A DNA stretch of 64,000 nucleotides from Nemertoderma westbladi (GCA_032718475.1 JAUCBJ010004440.1:55527-119526); one strand, 5' to 3'. Positions 10,189 to 22,382 are shown, numbered from the stretch's first letter. The notes: generated by a model not told the origin, from the letters alone. Translations and numbers: made by a program.

Positions 10189-12135
10189 TACTACTACTAC
10201 GACCGGCACCCTGTATTGCAGCTGCATTATATATATTACATCGTGACCATAGAGCCAGAACAACACATACCACAATTTAAAAAAAAAAATGTTTAACCAA
10301 AAACCAAAAAGCGTTTTACATCTTATGTTAAAATCCTAGACTTGTATGTCAGTCCGTTTAGGAGATATGGAAAACCAGAACAACCCTCACAACATAAAAG
10401 TTGAAAACCGTTAGAGGTAAAACAACACACACAGACTAGAGTTAATGTTAAATTTCAGTATGTGTTGTTTTGCCTCTTTGGAAAATAACGAAAAAAAAAC
10501 AGTTTTTTTCATTAACAAAATTCATTTTGAATGCTAGCCACTATTATAAGATGTATCATTGTATCTTCCCAGACCTCTGTCGAAAATATCAGGAGAATGG
10601 ATCTATATAGAGGGAAATGAGAAGGTTTTTTGCATTTTTCTCGAAACCACATTTTTGGTGAGTGTTGTTCTGGCTCTTTGGTCACGACATATATATTAAG
10701 AATGCTGTGCCGGCTTGACGACAAAATTGCGCCGCCACAACTCCCTATCACCCATGACATTTGCTAGTTCATCCGCATCTTCAAGGCCAGTGTCTTTTAA
10801 GAAGGGTCTCAAGAAAGTCATGTGCTGTCCACAATGCTTATTCGCTCCATGAGGCCGCCAGACAACAAGGTTATACACTGGCTTGTCCTCACGGCGAAAA
10901 AAATGTCCTGCAAAGCGGAGGATATTCCGTTCAAGTGTCAAGTTAGGGGAGACTAATTGAACACCTCGAAAGTTGTATAGAGTCTGATTGGAGATGTGTT
11001 CATTGTACACAATGAACCCGGCGCCGCATTCTTGTGAAAATGCCATCCAGAGATTTGGTATCCTCTGCAGTTAGAGCCCAGCATGGACTCCCATAAGAGT
11101 ACTGGCACTACTACAGCCATAAATAATCGAACCTTAAGGTTCCGTTTTATTCTATGGTCTTTCCAAATCCTGGACAAACTATTTAACGCTGCCCATGTCT
11201 TTGCCTTGCGAATCCGAAGGTTTTCACCTGACTTTCGGATCCTTGATCCCAAGCAGCAGAAGTCATCCACGTGCTCAAGCAAGCCATCCTTAGAGCTTAT
11301 GCCCTTACGATCAGATATTTCTTGATGGTTGTCTAGGTTGACTGTCATGATTTTGGTCTTCTTGGAATTTACAAAACGACCAATACTAGAAGCAACCTGC
11401 ACCAATGAGCAGAGTAACCTTTGGGCTCCCTCTAGTGATTCAGCAAACTCTAGATCAGTAAGGTACTTTGCTGGATTTCCTTTACTTCTTGTGCCAGTAG
11501 GGGGTGTTATCATCACCTCACCTTTATTATGATGATCTAAGGACATGCTTATAACATAATCAACAACAATTACGAATAAGAATGGCGCAAGTGTGTCTCC
11601 CTGAGGGACTCCCCATAAAACTTCGAATGGGTCTGTGTCACTAGTAAATTCAAATGTGGTGGAACAATCGTACAGTGATCTGATAGCTGCAATAATTTCC
11701 TCAGAAATCCCATATGCAGGCAGTATGCTAACGATACGTGGTCGGGAGACTGAGTCAAAGGCTTTAAAGAAGTCAACAAAGATAATAGCCAGTTGTCTGT
11801 CTTTCTTTATTGATAACTCTTCGACTACACTTCTAAATGCCGTAACAGGATCCATGGTCCAACGACCTTTACGAAACCCATTTTGGTTCCCACGTAACAG
11901 TCTCACAACAGGATCCCTGATGTGATTTAATAGAATTATGTTGTATAGCTTTGCAGCAATCGAGATTAATGAGATTCCGCGAAAAGATCCACGGGTTGTT
12001 AGGTAGCCCTTCTTTGGGGCGGGACCAACTTATTTGTTTTCAGTTCTTGAGGGACTCTCTTTGTCCTATACATGTCCACAATAATGGGGTGAATGAGCAC
12101 CAAGCACTCAGGTATTTTGAAGACATTAGGGGTAA
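10189..12135 (-). mobile_element. RTE-like non-LTR retrotransposon, 5'-truncated copy 1 (reverse transcriptase fragment)
   Basis: The minus strand encodes reverse transcriptase segments: GNQNGFRKGR, IFVDFFKAFDSV, WGVPQGDTLAPFLF and the thumb and C-terminal region. It is homologous to the longer copy at 38885-41900. The catalytic FADD box is gone: about 24 bases are missing between FA and ESLEG, in frame. Further frame changes follow. The 3' end has an (AGT)n tail, visible on the plus strand as actactactactac near 10188, typical of RTE-type elements. A 466-bp MITE splits its 3' region. This copy is dead. The RTE assignment rests on my reading of motifs. Confidence 0.75.
10231..10696. mobile_element. 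MITE inserted in the RTE-like copy
   Basis: The ends are inverted: left TATATATTACATCGTGACC with AGAGCCAGAACAACAC, and the right end is the reverse complement with few changes. In the second RTE copy (38.9 kb) the same flanks are joined directly as GCTGCATTTTAAGAATG, so this segment is an insertion. The site reads TA on both sides, as for Tc1/mariner-type targets. There is no coding capacity. Confidence 0.7.
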
Positions 12136-14831
12136 TAATAAGTAGTGCACTATTATTTGAAATAATAGTGTACTAATTAATACCAAGTAAAAATTTAAAC
12201 AAACAAAATATTCTTAGAATAAGTCTAATCATTTGGAAACATATGAAAAGTGAACAGTTCGTTCGTTCGTTTCGTTTAATCCAGGCTAACAGCCCCATAA
12301 AGTGACAGGAACACAATACTACAATACACAGATATACAAACAGACACCGGTAAATTACATTAATAGATTAGCACAAAAAGTTGTATTTATTTAAATATTA
12401 TTTTTCACCCACTATCTCAAGGTACACGATATACGGCAAATATTATTAACTGCACATAGTACTAAATTAGAGGTTTTCCCTGCCCTCCTACTTAAACTGT
12501 TAATCGAATCATAGTGTAAGTGACTAAATAACGGCAAGTTATGTATTCCAAAATGGAGAGACATACTCGTTGCTTCCCCATCTGTTACCCTAGGTATATT
12601 AAACAGCATTCTAAAACATTTGTTGTAAGCTACACGTATTTTATTGTACACACTATTTGAAAAGTTTCTCCCAGACCACAGAGCATTACAATAGATCGGC
12701 GTGCAAAATGCACGAAATAATAGTCGTTTTACAATAATATTGCAAGAACCGAACTTTCTTACTAATAGATTGCCCCTGGCATAAAGAGATCTAGTTTGCC
12801 TTTTTATATCAGGGTCATCGTCCGTACTGCTATGTAGCAAGTGGCCTAAATAAGTAAACTGCTCAACAACTTCAATAGGTTTATTGTATAGAAACATACT
12901 AGCATATTTAGTAACGCTACTCGACTTAGGTATAAAATATAACATTTAGATTTCTTCAAATTAAATGTGACGGAATTGTTATTTGCATACTTGTCAGCCA
13001 TATCAATCAGACACTGTAAACCAAAAATAGATGTCGACAATAGACAAAGGTCATCAGCATATCCAGTGCCGGATTAAGCATCTGGTGGCCCTAAGGCACA
13101 TTTTAGTAATTTCCAAAAAATGGCCCGAAAATTGATATTTTTCCGCAAACCCTTTCAAAAGAAAAAGCTGCTAAAAACAACTGAAATTGTGAAAATGTTG
13201 CGAAGGAAATATAAAGTATTTTCATTGGATGACTGCGTGCAAATAAGTACTACTGTAAGTACTTTAATAATAAGTTCTGTACTTTGCAAAAATAGTTTTC
13301 ATCAAGAATAGTAACATTACTAAACGGAATATTATGCCTATAAAACCTTTGCTATAAAAAGTGTAATGGTTTTGGTAGAATTTCTCAAGCTTTAATTTTT
13401 AGGTTAAACTGCTAAAGGTCTTCAAAAGCGCGAACACTATTTGTTTTATTTGTTGATTTTATTGATTTGATTTATTTTTCTATAATTTATAAAGCTACTA
13501 TTCTGAAACTTTAACACAATGATCTGTGATCTTTTATATACTATGAAAACTGAGTATAGATAGCTTCATAAACCGTTTGTTCGAAAAATATGGCACTTTT
13601 CGAGTAAGTCGGTTTTTTTCAAAAATTTTATCAATTTTGATATGTATATGTAAATTTTTATGCATTTATATGTAAATTAGCTCATGGTTAAGGATCTGTA
13701 GTGTAATACCACCTGCATTGAAGTTCTTGGTCCAAGACTTTGGTAAAATGGACCTATAGATATGTAGGCTATCTTCTATGGAAATTTTAGCACAAAATTA
13801 ATGTTTTTGAAAAATTTATGGGGGTTTTAGTATGTCCAGGCTATATTTTGGGAATCAAATATTTTGTGATAGACAAAGTGTAACTGTTACAAAATCGGTA
13901 CTAGAAGATCTAAATGGCCATGTTTTATAAAACCAACGTTAATAGTCCTACAGCTGCTGAATGTTTTGGTATATGTTTGATGGCAATTGAGTAAAAAATA
14001 AAATAGTAGTAGGGAATTTAGTGATGAGAAAAGTCAAAATGGACAAACTGAGAAAAAGGTTGTTTTATACCGAGAGTCATAAATATCAGCAATATATTAT
14101 GTTGTTGAAAAGAGAAGTGTTGAAGTCAAAAAATCATTCACTGTTGAAAACCGATATCACCTTATAAAAGCCCTTCTATTAAACAACAAAAAATTGTGTA
14201 AATTTTCGAAAATTTCATTTCTGTAGGGGTTATAGTTGGCCCCCTTAAGGCTGACTGGCCCCTGTAGGCATTTAGCAATTTTGATCGAATCGTGGGACTG
14301 TGTTATTTATTTGCTGTAGGGTAGGTTTCGCAGGGTACTTATCTTTACAGGACTTGCTGATAAATATAACACACCAAAAGTGTGGGCTTAGTGCAAATAT
14401 ATAATATTTCTGATCTAGATTTGGACTTGCTGAGAAAGTAATGTTCTTCGATAAGAGAACAGTCTCGGAAAAAGCAGTTTTTGTCACTAATTTTAATTTA
14501 CCCAAATTCAATTATGCTGTCCGAGAGTTTTGCAGGAATTGCATCTAAAATGCCATCGATTGCAAAATTCAATACACGAGGGCAGAACATCTGAATTTCG
14601 GTTAAATTAAATTAGTGACAAGAAGTTATTTCTGACACGTTTTTTTTATCAACAACTATTTTATCTACAACCAAGTTATCCTTTTTTTATCTATTTAGGG
14701 CCTATATTTATAAAACTTGTTTCCGGTAAATAAAAATTAATTTCGCACTACCATATCTCCACGCCATTCATTTACTATGTACATTATTTCCATGTCACCA
14801 CGTCATTATTTGGTTGTTCTATAAAGATGTA

Positions 14832-14989
14832 ATATTATGGTTTTGTTCAGAAATGGAAAAAATGAGAAAGCGCGTCACCGGGGGTTGAACCAGCGCTACA
14901 CGTTTCAGCCTATCAGGCCTCAGCAGTAGCGATAACCAGTTCAGCCACTTGTCCCTGACATTCACTATCCCACCTAATCCACTTCTATT
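14832..14989 (-). repeat. Hammerhead/Pol III element, decayed copy B
   Basis: It is homologous to 24780-24992: the same left terminal repeat (ATATTATGGTTTTGTTCAG), tRNA-like boxes and hammerhead region (14893-14932, minus strand). The right terminal repeat is missing. The ribozyme core is mutated: CUGCUGA instead of CUGAUGA, and stem III is shortened. It is almost certainly inactive. Confidence 0.75.
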
Positions 14990-15192
14990 GAACGGGCAGT
15001 CTTAAGTTGCATATCCTATCTCTAACAGCGGACCTACCGGCCTCAAGTATGTTAGAGTGAAACAGGAGTAAAGTACAAATAAATTTATTGGTTGTTCTAG
15101 AAAGTTTAAGAGCATAACTACAAATAATTCCCCACAAATAAATAAAATAATTCTCCATTATTCATAATTAGCAATTTAAAGATTTACAGCCC

Positions 15193-15253
15193 AAGTTTTA
15201 TTATTTCCCAGCCATCAGGTCTCGAACTAATAACACAGCACCTGTCGGTTGAC
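15193..15253 (-). repeat. tRNA-like relic inside the hAT element
   Basis: The minus strand has an A-box-like TAGCTCAGTCAAC and a B-box-like TAGTTCGAGACC at tRNA-like spacing. The stems do not form a full cloverleaf, so it is read as SINE-derived. Confidence 0.4.
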
Positions 15254-16034
15254 TGAGCTAGAATATTGCACTTTCTATCACAAATTTAGGGATAGAAAGT
15301 AGTCAAAAGATGCACTTTCTTGCTCTGTATTCTACAAATAGTGAGAAAAAATGTGGACTTTTCAGATAAAATTTTTTTTTTCACAGGAATGACTCGCTGA
15401 GAAAAAATGGCCCGTATTTTCGGCTGGCCCTAAGGCACGTGCCTTATATGCCTTAAGGTTAATCCGGCACTGAGCATATCCCAAATGGTTTGTTCTAGTG
15501 TCACCCATTGAGCAGCCTATACCAGAATCCGTAAATTGCTTACTCAAGTCATCCATGTACACATTGTATAAAATGGGACTGAGCACACCACCTTGTTTGG
15601 TACCGTTAGTGACCTTAAAATTTGATGACTTATGGCCAGCCCAATATATGAATAAATTCTGTTCCCTATACCAAAATACTAAGATACGCACTATATAAGG
15701 TGGAATACCCCTATCTAAGAGTTTGTTAAATAGCACAAAATGATTTACACGATCGAACGCCTTAGAAGAATCTAACATGCATATATAAACAGGTGTATTT
15801 AAGGACAAGTAGTAATTAATGATCTCTTTTAATGCGAAAACACAGGTTTCAGTCCCAAATCCAGGTTTGAAATCAAATTGGTTATCAGTAGGCCTAGTAG
15901 TTAACAAATTAATGCATCTATTTAAAATAATAATCTCTAAAACTTTACCTATTACATAAAATACAGCAATACCCCTGTAGTTATCCTTACTAGTCACATC
16001 ACCCAATTTATCCTTAAAAATTGGTTAATAATGC

Positions 16035-16140
16035 GGATTCTATATTTTACTTGGTAAATAACCATATATAGCATATATGGTGCTATATATGTGCGATATA
16101 TATGTGCTATATATAGCATATATAGCATATATAGCACTAG
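16035..16140. repeat. Palindromic TATATAGCATATA microsatellite
   Basis: Short runs of TATATAGCATATATAGCA in both orientations can fold on themselves. The array sits inside, and breaks, the CR1-like reverse transcriptase frame. Confidence 0.7.
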
Positions 16141-16337
16141 TATAGCTGTAAAAAGTATAGATAAAGAATATAACAAGTTAAAGCTACAACCATGAATTAA
16201 AAGCTCAGCAGACAGATAGTCTGAACCGACAGCCTTGCCGCAATTTAAATCATTAATTGCAGTGAATACTTCATTTACAGTTACTACATCACCTCTGTTA
16301 AACTTTATATCTTTTAACTTGTTAAACACAATATTAT

Positions 16338-16396
16338 TTATTATTCTATATCTATATCTATTATCTATTATCTATTATCTATTATCTATTATTTTT
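16338..16396. repeat. TATCTATTA microsatellite
   Basis: Near-perfect repeats of tatctat/tatta units. The repeat lies within the 5' part of the CR1-like element. Confidence 0.8.
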
Positions 16397-16559
16397 TGAA
16401 TCATCGTTTACACAATTATATAAGCTAGAAGAATGAGACTTCCACATTTCACTAATATTTTTTGCGCCTATTGCATCTCCAATCTTACTGGGGTGTGGAG
16501 CGGGGTTGGCACATTTTTGGAACAGTAAACCCGATACCCTTCTCAAACCGATACCCTTC

Positions 16560-18159
16560 TCAAATCAGATATATCCCCTCCTACTTTAAATGGCCAGTCA
16601 GACCCCTGTCTCTTATAATGCTGATGATGCAGCTATTATATCAACAACAGAAACCGATACACGCTAAGTAACAAGTACAGCTTCACGTTTGCAAATACTG
16701 CGGTTAATATAGTAAAATCATATACATATTTAGGTATAGCAATGGCCTCATCTGGGAAATTTACAAAGGCAAAATGCGATCTTTATTACAAAGCACTCAA
16801 AGCATACTATGGTTGTCTGAAAGTATTAGATGGGAACATGAAACCGGAAATTGCACTAAAAATATTCAATGCGCTGGTCACCCCAATTTTATTATACGGA
16901 TGCGAGGTTTGGTGCCCAATGTCAATAAATTTCAACAAGAAAAATTCAGACAGATTGCAATACAATAATGAATTCATTTTTCAATAACAGACTTGACAAT
17001 GAAAAATGTGAACAATTACAACTCAGGTTCGGCAAGCGACTACTTGGTGTAGGTCCTAAGGCGACGAACGCGGCAGTGTGTGGAGAACTAGGTATTCACC
17101 CACTATTCATAAAAACATTCATTCTGGCGGCGAAATATCTCAACTATGTACTAATTAACCGCTCAGATAATTCACATCTAGCCGATACTTTACAAGAAAA
17201 CATCTCTATGTGGAAAGATGGAAATGCATGTTGGCTTTTAATAATATCCTAAGCTCAATCGAAGCACTAGTAGATGAACCAATGTCCAAAATTAATATTC
17301 TATCAGCGAAATCAATCTATCAATTATTACCCTCCAAATTTCAAAAACTATCAGCCATTTGCACACAATTTAATACATTCTCTGAAAAAAATTAAAAATT
17401 GGCAATTTGCAACCACAAACCCGCTCAGTAAAGACGGCAAATCCGCAAACAAACTAAGAACCTATTCACTATTTAAAAGCATATTAATACATGAATAATA
17501 CTTGACCAATATGCCATTTAAAACACGCCAAATATTAACACGGTTTAGAATCAGCAATCACACCTTCAGGATAGAGACAGGTCGTTATGACAAAACCCCC
17601 TGGAAAGTAGATTGTGTAGTGATGAGTCAATAGAAGATGAGAAACACATTGTAATTAGGTGCCCCAAATTTTATAATCAACGAGAAAAAATATTTTCAGC
17701 TTAGATACAACGACGAATTTACTTTTAAATAATTTAGACGATAATATGAAATTCTATAGCATAATGAAATGTGATGGCAGAACAACGCTAGATGCCATTT
17801 ACTCTATTTAATCATTGTCTTATATAATTATTTCTTGTTCATTAATGATTAAATTAATTGGCAAATAATCCCGTACATAACTAAAATTAATAGTAATTAA
17901 TATTAATATAAACACCCAAGAGTTGCATATTTCTAGTAGTGACCGCTGAATGAATAGAGTTTGTAAAGTGTACATCTAATATTCCTCCTCTCCCTCCTCA
18001 TCTTCGGCTCCACCACTACCAACTCCAACCTCCTCGTAATCCTTCTCCAGAGCAGCAAGATCCTCACGAGCCTTGCTGAATTCTCCCTCTTCTGATGGCA
18101 GAACAACTAATAACTTTCTTGTAAAATTGCTCAATACGGCATACGAACTCCTAAATTAA
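16560..18159 (+). mobile_element. L2/CR1-like non-LTR retrotransposon, 3' fragment
   Basis: The plus strand shows a degraded catalytic box (NADDAAIIS, near 16618), then SYTYLGIAMASSGKF, KIFNALVTPILLYGCEVW and a cysteine/histidine tail with EDEKHIVIRCP near 17640, with several frameshifts. The frame ends with NNFLVKLLN...ELLN and a stop at 18157-18159 once the 321-bp tubulin insertion plus one target duplication is ignored. The tail holds three near-repeats of ACGAACTCCTAAATAAAT. No intact protein can be made. Confidence 0.7.
17772..18107 (-). pseudogene. Alpha-tubulin retropseudogene fragment with 15-bp target duplication
   Basis: On the minus strand, 18092 to 17976 encodes the last 38 residues of alpha-tubulin plus stop, recognised from [20 protein letters not shown] and an acidic tail ending in EEEY. 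About 190 bases of apparent 3' UTR follow, with an ATTAAA near the end and no poly(A) tail. The 306-bp insert (17787-18092) is bounded by identical TGATGGCAGAACAAC at 17772-17786 and 18093-18107. Tubulin homology stops exactly at the duplication. It sits inside the L2-like element and is a 5'-truncated, LINE-mobilised copy rather than a tubulin exon. Confidence 0.88.
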
Positions 18160-20745
18160 TACGAAGTGTACGAACTCCTAAATAAATACGAACTTCTAAA
18201 TTAAAAGCATTTCGATCTTCCTGTAAGCCAAATTCGTAAGAAACCACTCGCAACGAGTGCGGCCCAGCTTCCTTCTCATGTCACTTATTTTATCTTATTC
18301 AATTTGCTTTGCATTACAGTAGGTAAGTCTGTTTAGATCTGGCTCTCATTGTTTTGTGTATCTGAAGGCCTATTTAGTACCTATGCTTTATTGGTTGGCC
18401 GTAAACTCTTAAACATTTATACTGTAGGAATAATTACTGTTCATTACGTATGTATGTGCAGTATGTACTGTATTACGATGACCCTTATTGGGATAAAGGC
18501 TAGTTCGAATAAAAAAAAAAGAAAAAATAAACACGTCTAAATGCAGTATTACATACAACTGTTATAAGAGTAATTATTTAAATTCTGGAACAATAATTTA
18601 TTATATAAAAACCACGCAGTTGTATAACCATGGCATGGCCTACTATATATATTATATTCTAGAACGTGATTTTTTCTTAAAATGAACAGCTAACATGTTC
18701 TGAAACATTTTCTATACAAATAGTAATAAGAACTAGCTACTACAAAATAAATATAGTAATAGTAATAAATTTTATATTCTAGAAAATTATTTTCATATAA
18801 AAAGGCTGAAAAAACAAAATGAGTAGCAATTATTGTCCTATAGGCCTACAGTAGCCGGACAATTGTTATGTAAAATGTGTTTTGAATTCATGAATAATTG
18901 AATTAATAATCATGAGAATTATAATGATCATGTTGCCACAAAAAATTGATTTAATATGTTCCACATCGTAGCTTCAGGCTGAAATTGCACAAATACCTAA
19001 AACAATCTATTCCGCTTCTATTGGAATACACAAGGTGCTTAAATGATGTATTATACTGTATGAGAAATAAGCGTTTTCCCTAGCCGAGTTTTCTGGTTCA
19101 CGCCTCCTTCCTCGTATAGGAGGCTTGAATCAGAGGGGTTAGGAGGTTTGAACTACCCTTAGAAGCATTGTTATCAAGGGAAAATATGTCAATGAAAATT
19201 AGACTCACTCTCTGTCTGTTTGACTGTGTTTTTTCAGTGTGACATTTCACTTTTGTCAAATAAACTTTCTATCTCCATTAAAAACTGTCATCTATAGCAG
19301 AATTTATTGAGGATTTCAAATCTGAAAACCGCTTAGTGGAACCTCTTTTAGTTCTCGAGTGATCGCTGTTTGTATGATGGTTTGTCAGGCAAATTGTAAG
19401 AAAAGAGACAGACAACCGACAGGCAGACTAGATTCCACCAAACCTTAAAACTGTCATGGGAAATGAAATCAGCGACCCCGAAAACCCCCATAATGAAAGT
19501 TTTAGATCGGTGATGTGCTTCGTTCATTCCAGAAATGATTAACCAACCAGACCACAGACAGCCACTTTTGGCGGGAAGATTTAAACTTTGAAGGCAATTA
19601 CTGTATCTCGGAATGAAATTTTTCAAAATACTACTCCTCCGCCAGTTTTTAACCAAATTTCTTTATTTTTGGCTCATTCGAAACGCTTTCGGCTGTTCAT
19701 TAAAAGTTATCGGTTGGAATTTTTATATTTCAGTTTTATTTTTTTTTATTTCTATATTTCCAATTTTTCAGACTAAAGCCAACAATTTGTTAAAATTTTG
19801 CCAAATATTAATAAATAATTAATTAATTTTCATAAAAAGGCAAAACTAAAAATTTTAGTCACCTCACCTCCGTAATTCGAAAAAATTGGTTTCAGACAAT
19901 TTCACCTACAATTAAATGACTAGTAGGTACAGTAGCATTTTAACCGCAAATATTGTTTCATTCAATGGTCGTTAGAGGGATAATGGAAATTTGAAAAAAT
20001 TTCGAAAAAACAAATGTTTAACCATATTTTAACATTTTTAACATTTTTTACTGTATTAAATCCAAATATTTTAATTTCAGTAGAAATTGTAGATATTTAA
20101 AAAAAGTGTTCAGGGGGGGGGGGGGGTAATTAATATGTATTATTAATTAATATAAATTAATATAACAGATAATTTTACTAAGAAGTTTCTGCCAGAACAG
20201 CGTCAAAATAACCTTCGTTCGAGTACCGGCACAGTTCTCGCACATTCAGTTTTTATAACTAAATCAGGAATAAATTTATTGTAGTCCAACGCAACCTTTG
20301 ATAAATCTCCAAGAATCACGTGGCTCGTCGAAAACGAGTCCATCTGTAATTTTGATATAGGCCTAGGAAAGACTCGAATGAGAAGAAATTGCAGGATAGG
20401 CCTATTGGTAAAATGTAATGCTTCAGCACTAAAAACCGACACAGTAGAGCTGTCGTTCCGATAAATTTAAGTTGGGATGTGAGTCAATTTTTACAAATAG
20501 GCCTAGGGGTCTACTGTTAGTTCATAGTTGTTGTCGTCGATACCATTTTGAAAAGCTAATAACTTTGTCGGATTTAGAGCTTTTGTGTGGAAATTTTGTA
20601 TATCAATAAGACCAAAAGTTGAAATTTTTGAGAGACTTTTAGAAACGATGAGTTCAACAGTATCACGATAGAGGGCTATCTGTCTAAACATTAAATGTCA
20701 TCCCATCTCTTTTCTTTTAATTCGCTTGGCATATTGTATGTGCTA
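18160..20745. other. AT-rich non-coding stretch
   Basis: No convincing gene is present. It contains TTCTAGAA words, TAGGCCTACAGTA words (about 18840, 20355, 20398, 20500) and a poly-G run at about 20107-20126. Short frames here show no family resemblance. Confidence 0.5.
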
Positions 20746-20749
20746 GCTA

Positions 20750-21620
20750 GACCACTTGCAGCGTCTCTCCAAGGAGGCTAATACGTATGCAATTCTCCAG
20801 TCTGCCACTAGCTGGTGAATGTCTCCACGTTAAATCGTTCCAATTTCTTTTAAGATCCGTTTTAAAGCTGAATCTTGTCAGATATATTGCCGAATAAAAC
20901 CTGCATCTTTAGGTCCGCAGTTCTCCATTCTGGCGGTAGAGGGCGAAATGTTTGAAAGTTATGGTATAACCTTCCCCATTTTCATTATCTTAAACTGTTT
21001 TAAGATGACTGTTACAATATATGTACTGCACGACAAGGTGCGTCTTTTTGAGGAAAGAGATCTACAGTTCTACAGGATACCGCAAGAGCGCGAAATGTCT
21101 AAAAGTGTAAACCTTACACTATTTCCTTGATTTTAATGCGTTTGTAAAACGCTGCAACGTGACATGAAGGCCCTACAGTACTAGAACCGGTACCGGGACT
21201 AGCACAATGACTGTGTCTATGTTGGAACGCTGCTCCCGACTGCACTTCTCAAGTTTGCCGCTAGAGGGCAAAGTCTCTGAAAGTGAAAACGTACGTGTCA
21301 TTTTTTTATCCGTTCAAGCTGAAACTTTGCAGATGTACCTGCTAGACCGTATAGACCATCCATAGTCTGCGTCTCTGTTGGGACGGCAACCCCTCGGCAG
21401 TTCTCCAGTTTACCGCTAGTGGACTGAAATTAAAACATTTCAGAAATGTCTGAAATTAAAATCGTCACCATTTCTTATTTACTGTCTATATAGTCCCTTC
21501 TTCCTGACCTGACATTCTAGACCACAGACTCTCATACCGCTGTACCGGTAGTTCTTGAGAGGACTTTAATGGTGCCGGTTTGCTGCTAGGTGGTAGAAGT
21601 TATCTTCTTATATTTTGATT
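20750..21620 (+). repeat. Degenerate ~160-bp tandem repeats with CTCF-like cores
   Basis: Five related blocks contain TTCTCCAGTTTACCGCTAG-type sequence: near 20801 (TGCCACTAGCTGG), 20930 (TGGCGGTAGAGGGC), 21254 (TGCCGCTAGAGGGC), 21408 (TACCGCTAGTGGA) and 21577 (TGCTGCTAGGTGG). Spacing is about 130, 320, 155 and 170. Shared flanks include GCGTCTCT, ATCCGTTCAAGCTGAAACTTTGCAGA-like words and GAAAGTGAAAAC. CCGCTAGAGGGCA resembles the CTCF core. Function is not shown. Confidence 0.6.
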
Positions 21621-22339
21621 ATACCTCGGTACTTCTCTCGGGTAGACACTTAACATGAGTTTATGTCACGTGCTGCGCAAAGGCCTAATTCGGATGGGTT
21701 ACCGTTTCCACTGTCATAGTACATCGCTCTAACTGCAACACTGGGCTAGGATGGGAATTGAAGGAATGAATCTCTAGATCAGTGTTGTGTCACAATAAAA
21801 CAGCCGTAATACGTAGTCAATGCGAACACGGGAATTCCTGATAAATAATAATCACGTTTTATTTAAACTTTTAGGATAATAATTGTAAATTATCTTTACA
21901 TAGAATATTCTTCCTGTACTTGCAAGATTGGGGATATAGAATAAAATATGAACTAAAATGTAACTACGATGTCTTGTATTTACTCTCGTTTATTGCTTTG
22001 GTTACACACTGCTTTGTTTTCCTGCAACTGTTGAATTGTTAATTAACATTGTTGATTCACCCAACCCAGATTGGAATGGAGCCAATAGCCCCCCCCCCCC
22101 CACCCCTCTCAAACTGTTGCCTTTCTTATAATTTAAATAGTATTATCTTGAAAGATATATAATAAGGTCATATAATTATGAATAATACGTCACATCACAT
22201 ATTGCACGGCCATTACGCACACTGACTCAAATACCAGTTCGACAAACCAACCGGAAACAATATCAACAATATCAAACAACAACAATATCAAACTAAAATA
22301 ATCTGTAAGTGGGAACTTTACATGTCGAAAAATTTTAAC
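21621..22339. other. Non-coding spacer
   Basis: Nothing beyond simple sequence is recognised, including a poly-C run at about 22089. Confidence 0.5.
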
Positions 22340-22345
22340 TTTATT
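22340..22345 (-). terminator. Polyadenylation signal AATAAA of SET
   Basis: AATAAA on the minus strand lies 38 bases past the SET stop codon. It implies a very short 3' UTR. Confidence 0.6.
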
Positions 22346-22382
22346 TTCAGTATAAATTTAACCAGTTTATGTGATTATAAAG

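Larger units (their letters stand above)
13064..15472. mobile_element. hAT-type DNA transposon, non-autonomous or decayed, 2409 bp
   Basis: The ends are perfect 14-bp inverted repeats, CAGTGCCGGATTAA at 13064 and its complement ending at 15472. The flanks carry an identical 8-bp duplication, AGCATATC, at 13056-13063 and 15473-15480. An 8-bp duplication with CAGTG-type ends is the hAT signature. Subterminal CCCTAAGGCAC words occur at both sides. Only short meaningless frames exist inside and no transposase was recognised. The interior holds a hammerhead element copy (14832-14989) and a tRNA-like relic (15193-15253). Confidence 0.9.
12240..16500 (-). mobile_element. CR1-like non-LTR retrotransposon, interrupted by a hAT element
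   Basis: The two parts, 15481-16500 and 12240-13055, join into one reverse transcriptase region on the minus strand. Motifs in order are KIGDAIGAKNISEMWK, NYRGIAVFYVIGKVLE, CMLDSSKAFDRVNH, NGTKQGGVLSPILYNVYMDD, then GYADD split by the hAT insertion, and the C-terminal domain with FTYLGHLLHS. The frame is broken near 16010, where an AT-rich palindromic microsatellite lies. The 3' end carries a GAAC-type tail (ttcgttcgttcg on plus, about 12257). No endonuclease is present, so the copy is 5'-truncated. Clade is tentative (CR1/Rex-type). Confidence 0.75.

Noticed and set aside
14893-14932. Active hammerhead ribozyme in copy B
   Set aside because: The invariant core is changed (CUGCUGA) and stem III is shortened.
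17976-18092. Terminal exon of a real alpha-tubulin gene (CCATCAG looks like an acceptor)
   Set aside because: The acceptor-like word is part of a perfect 15-bp duplication flanking the whole segment, and the surroundings are a retroelement reading frame.
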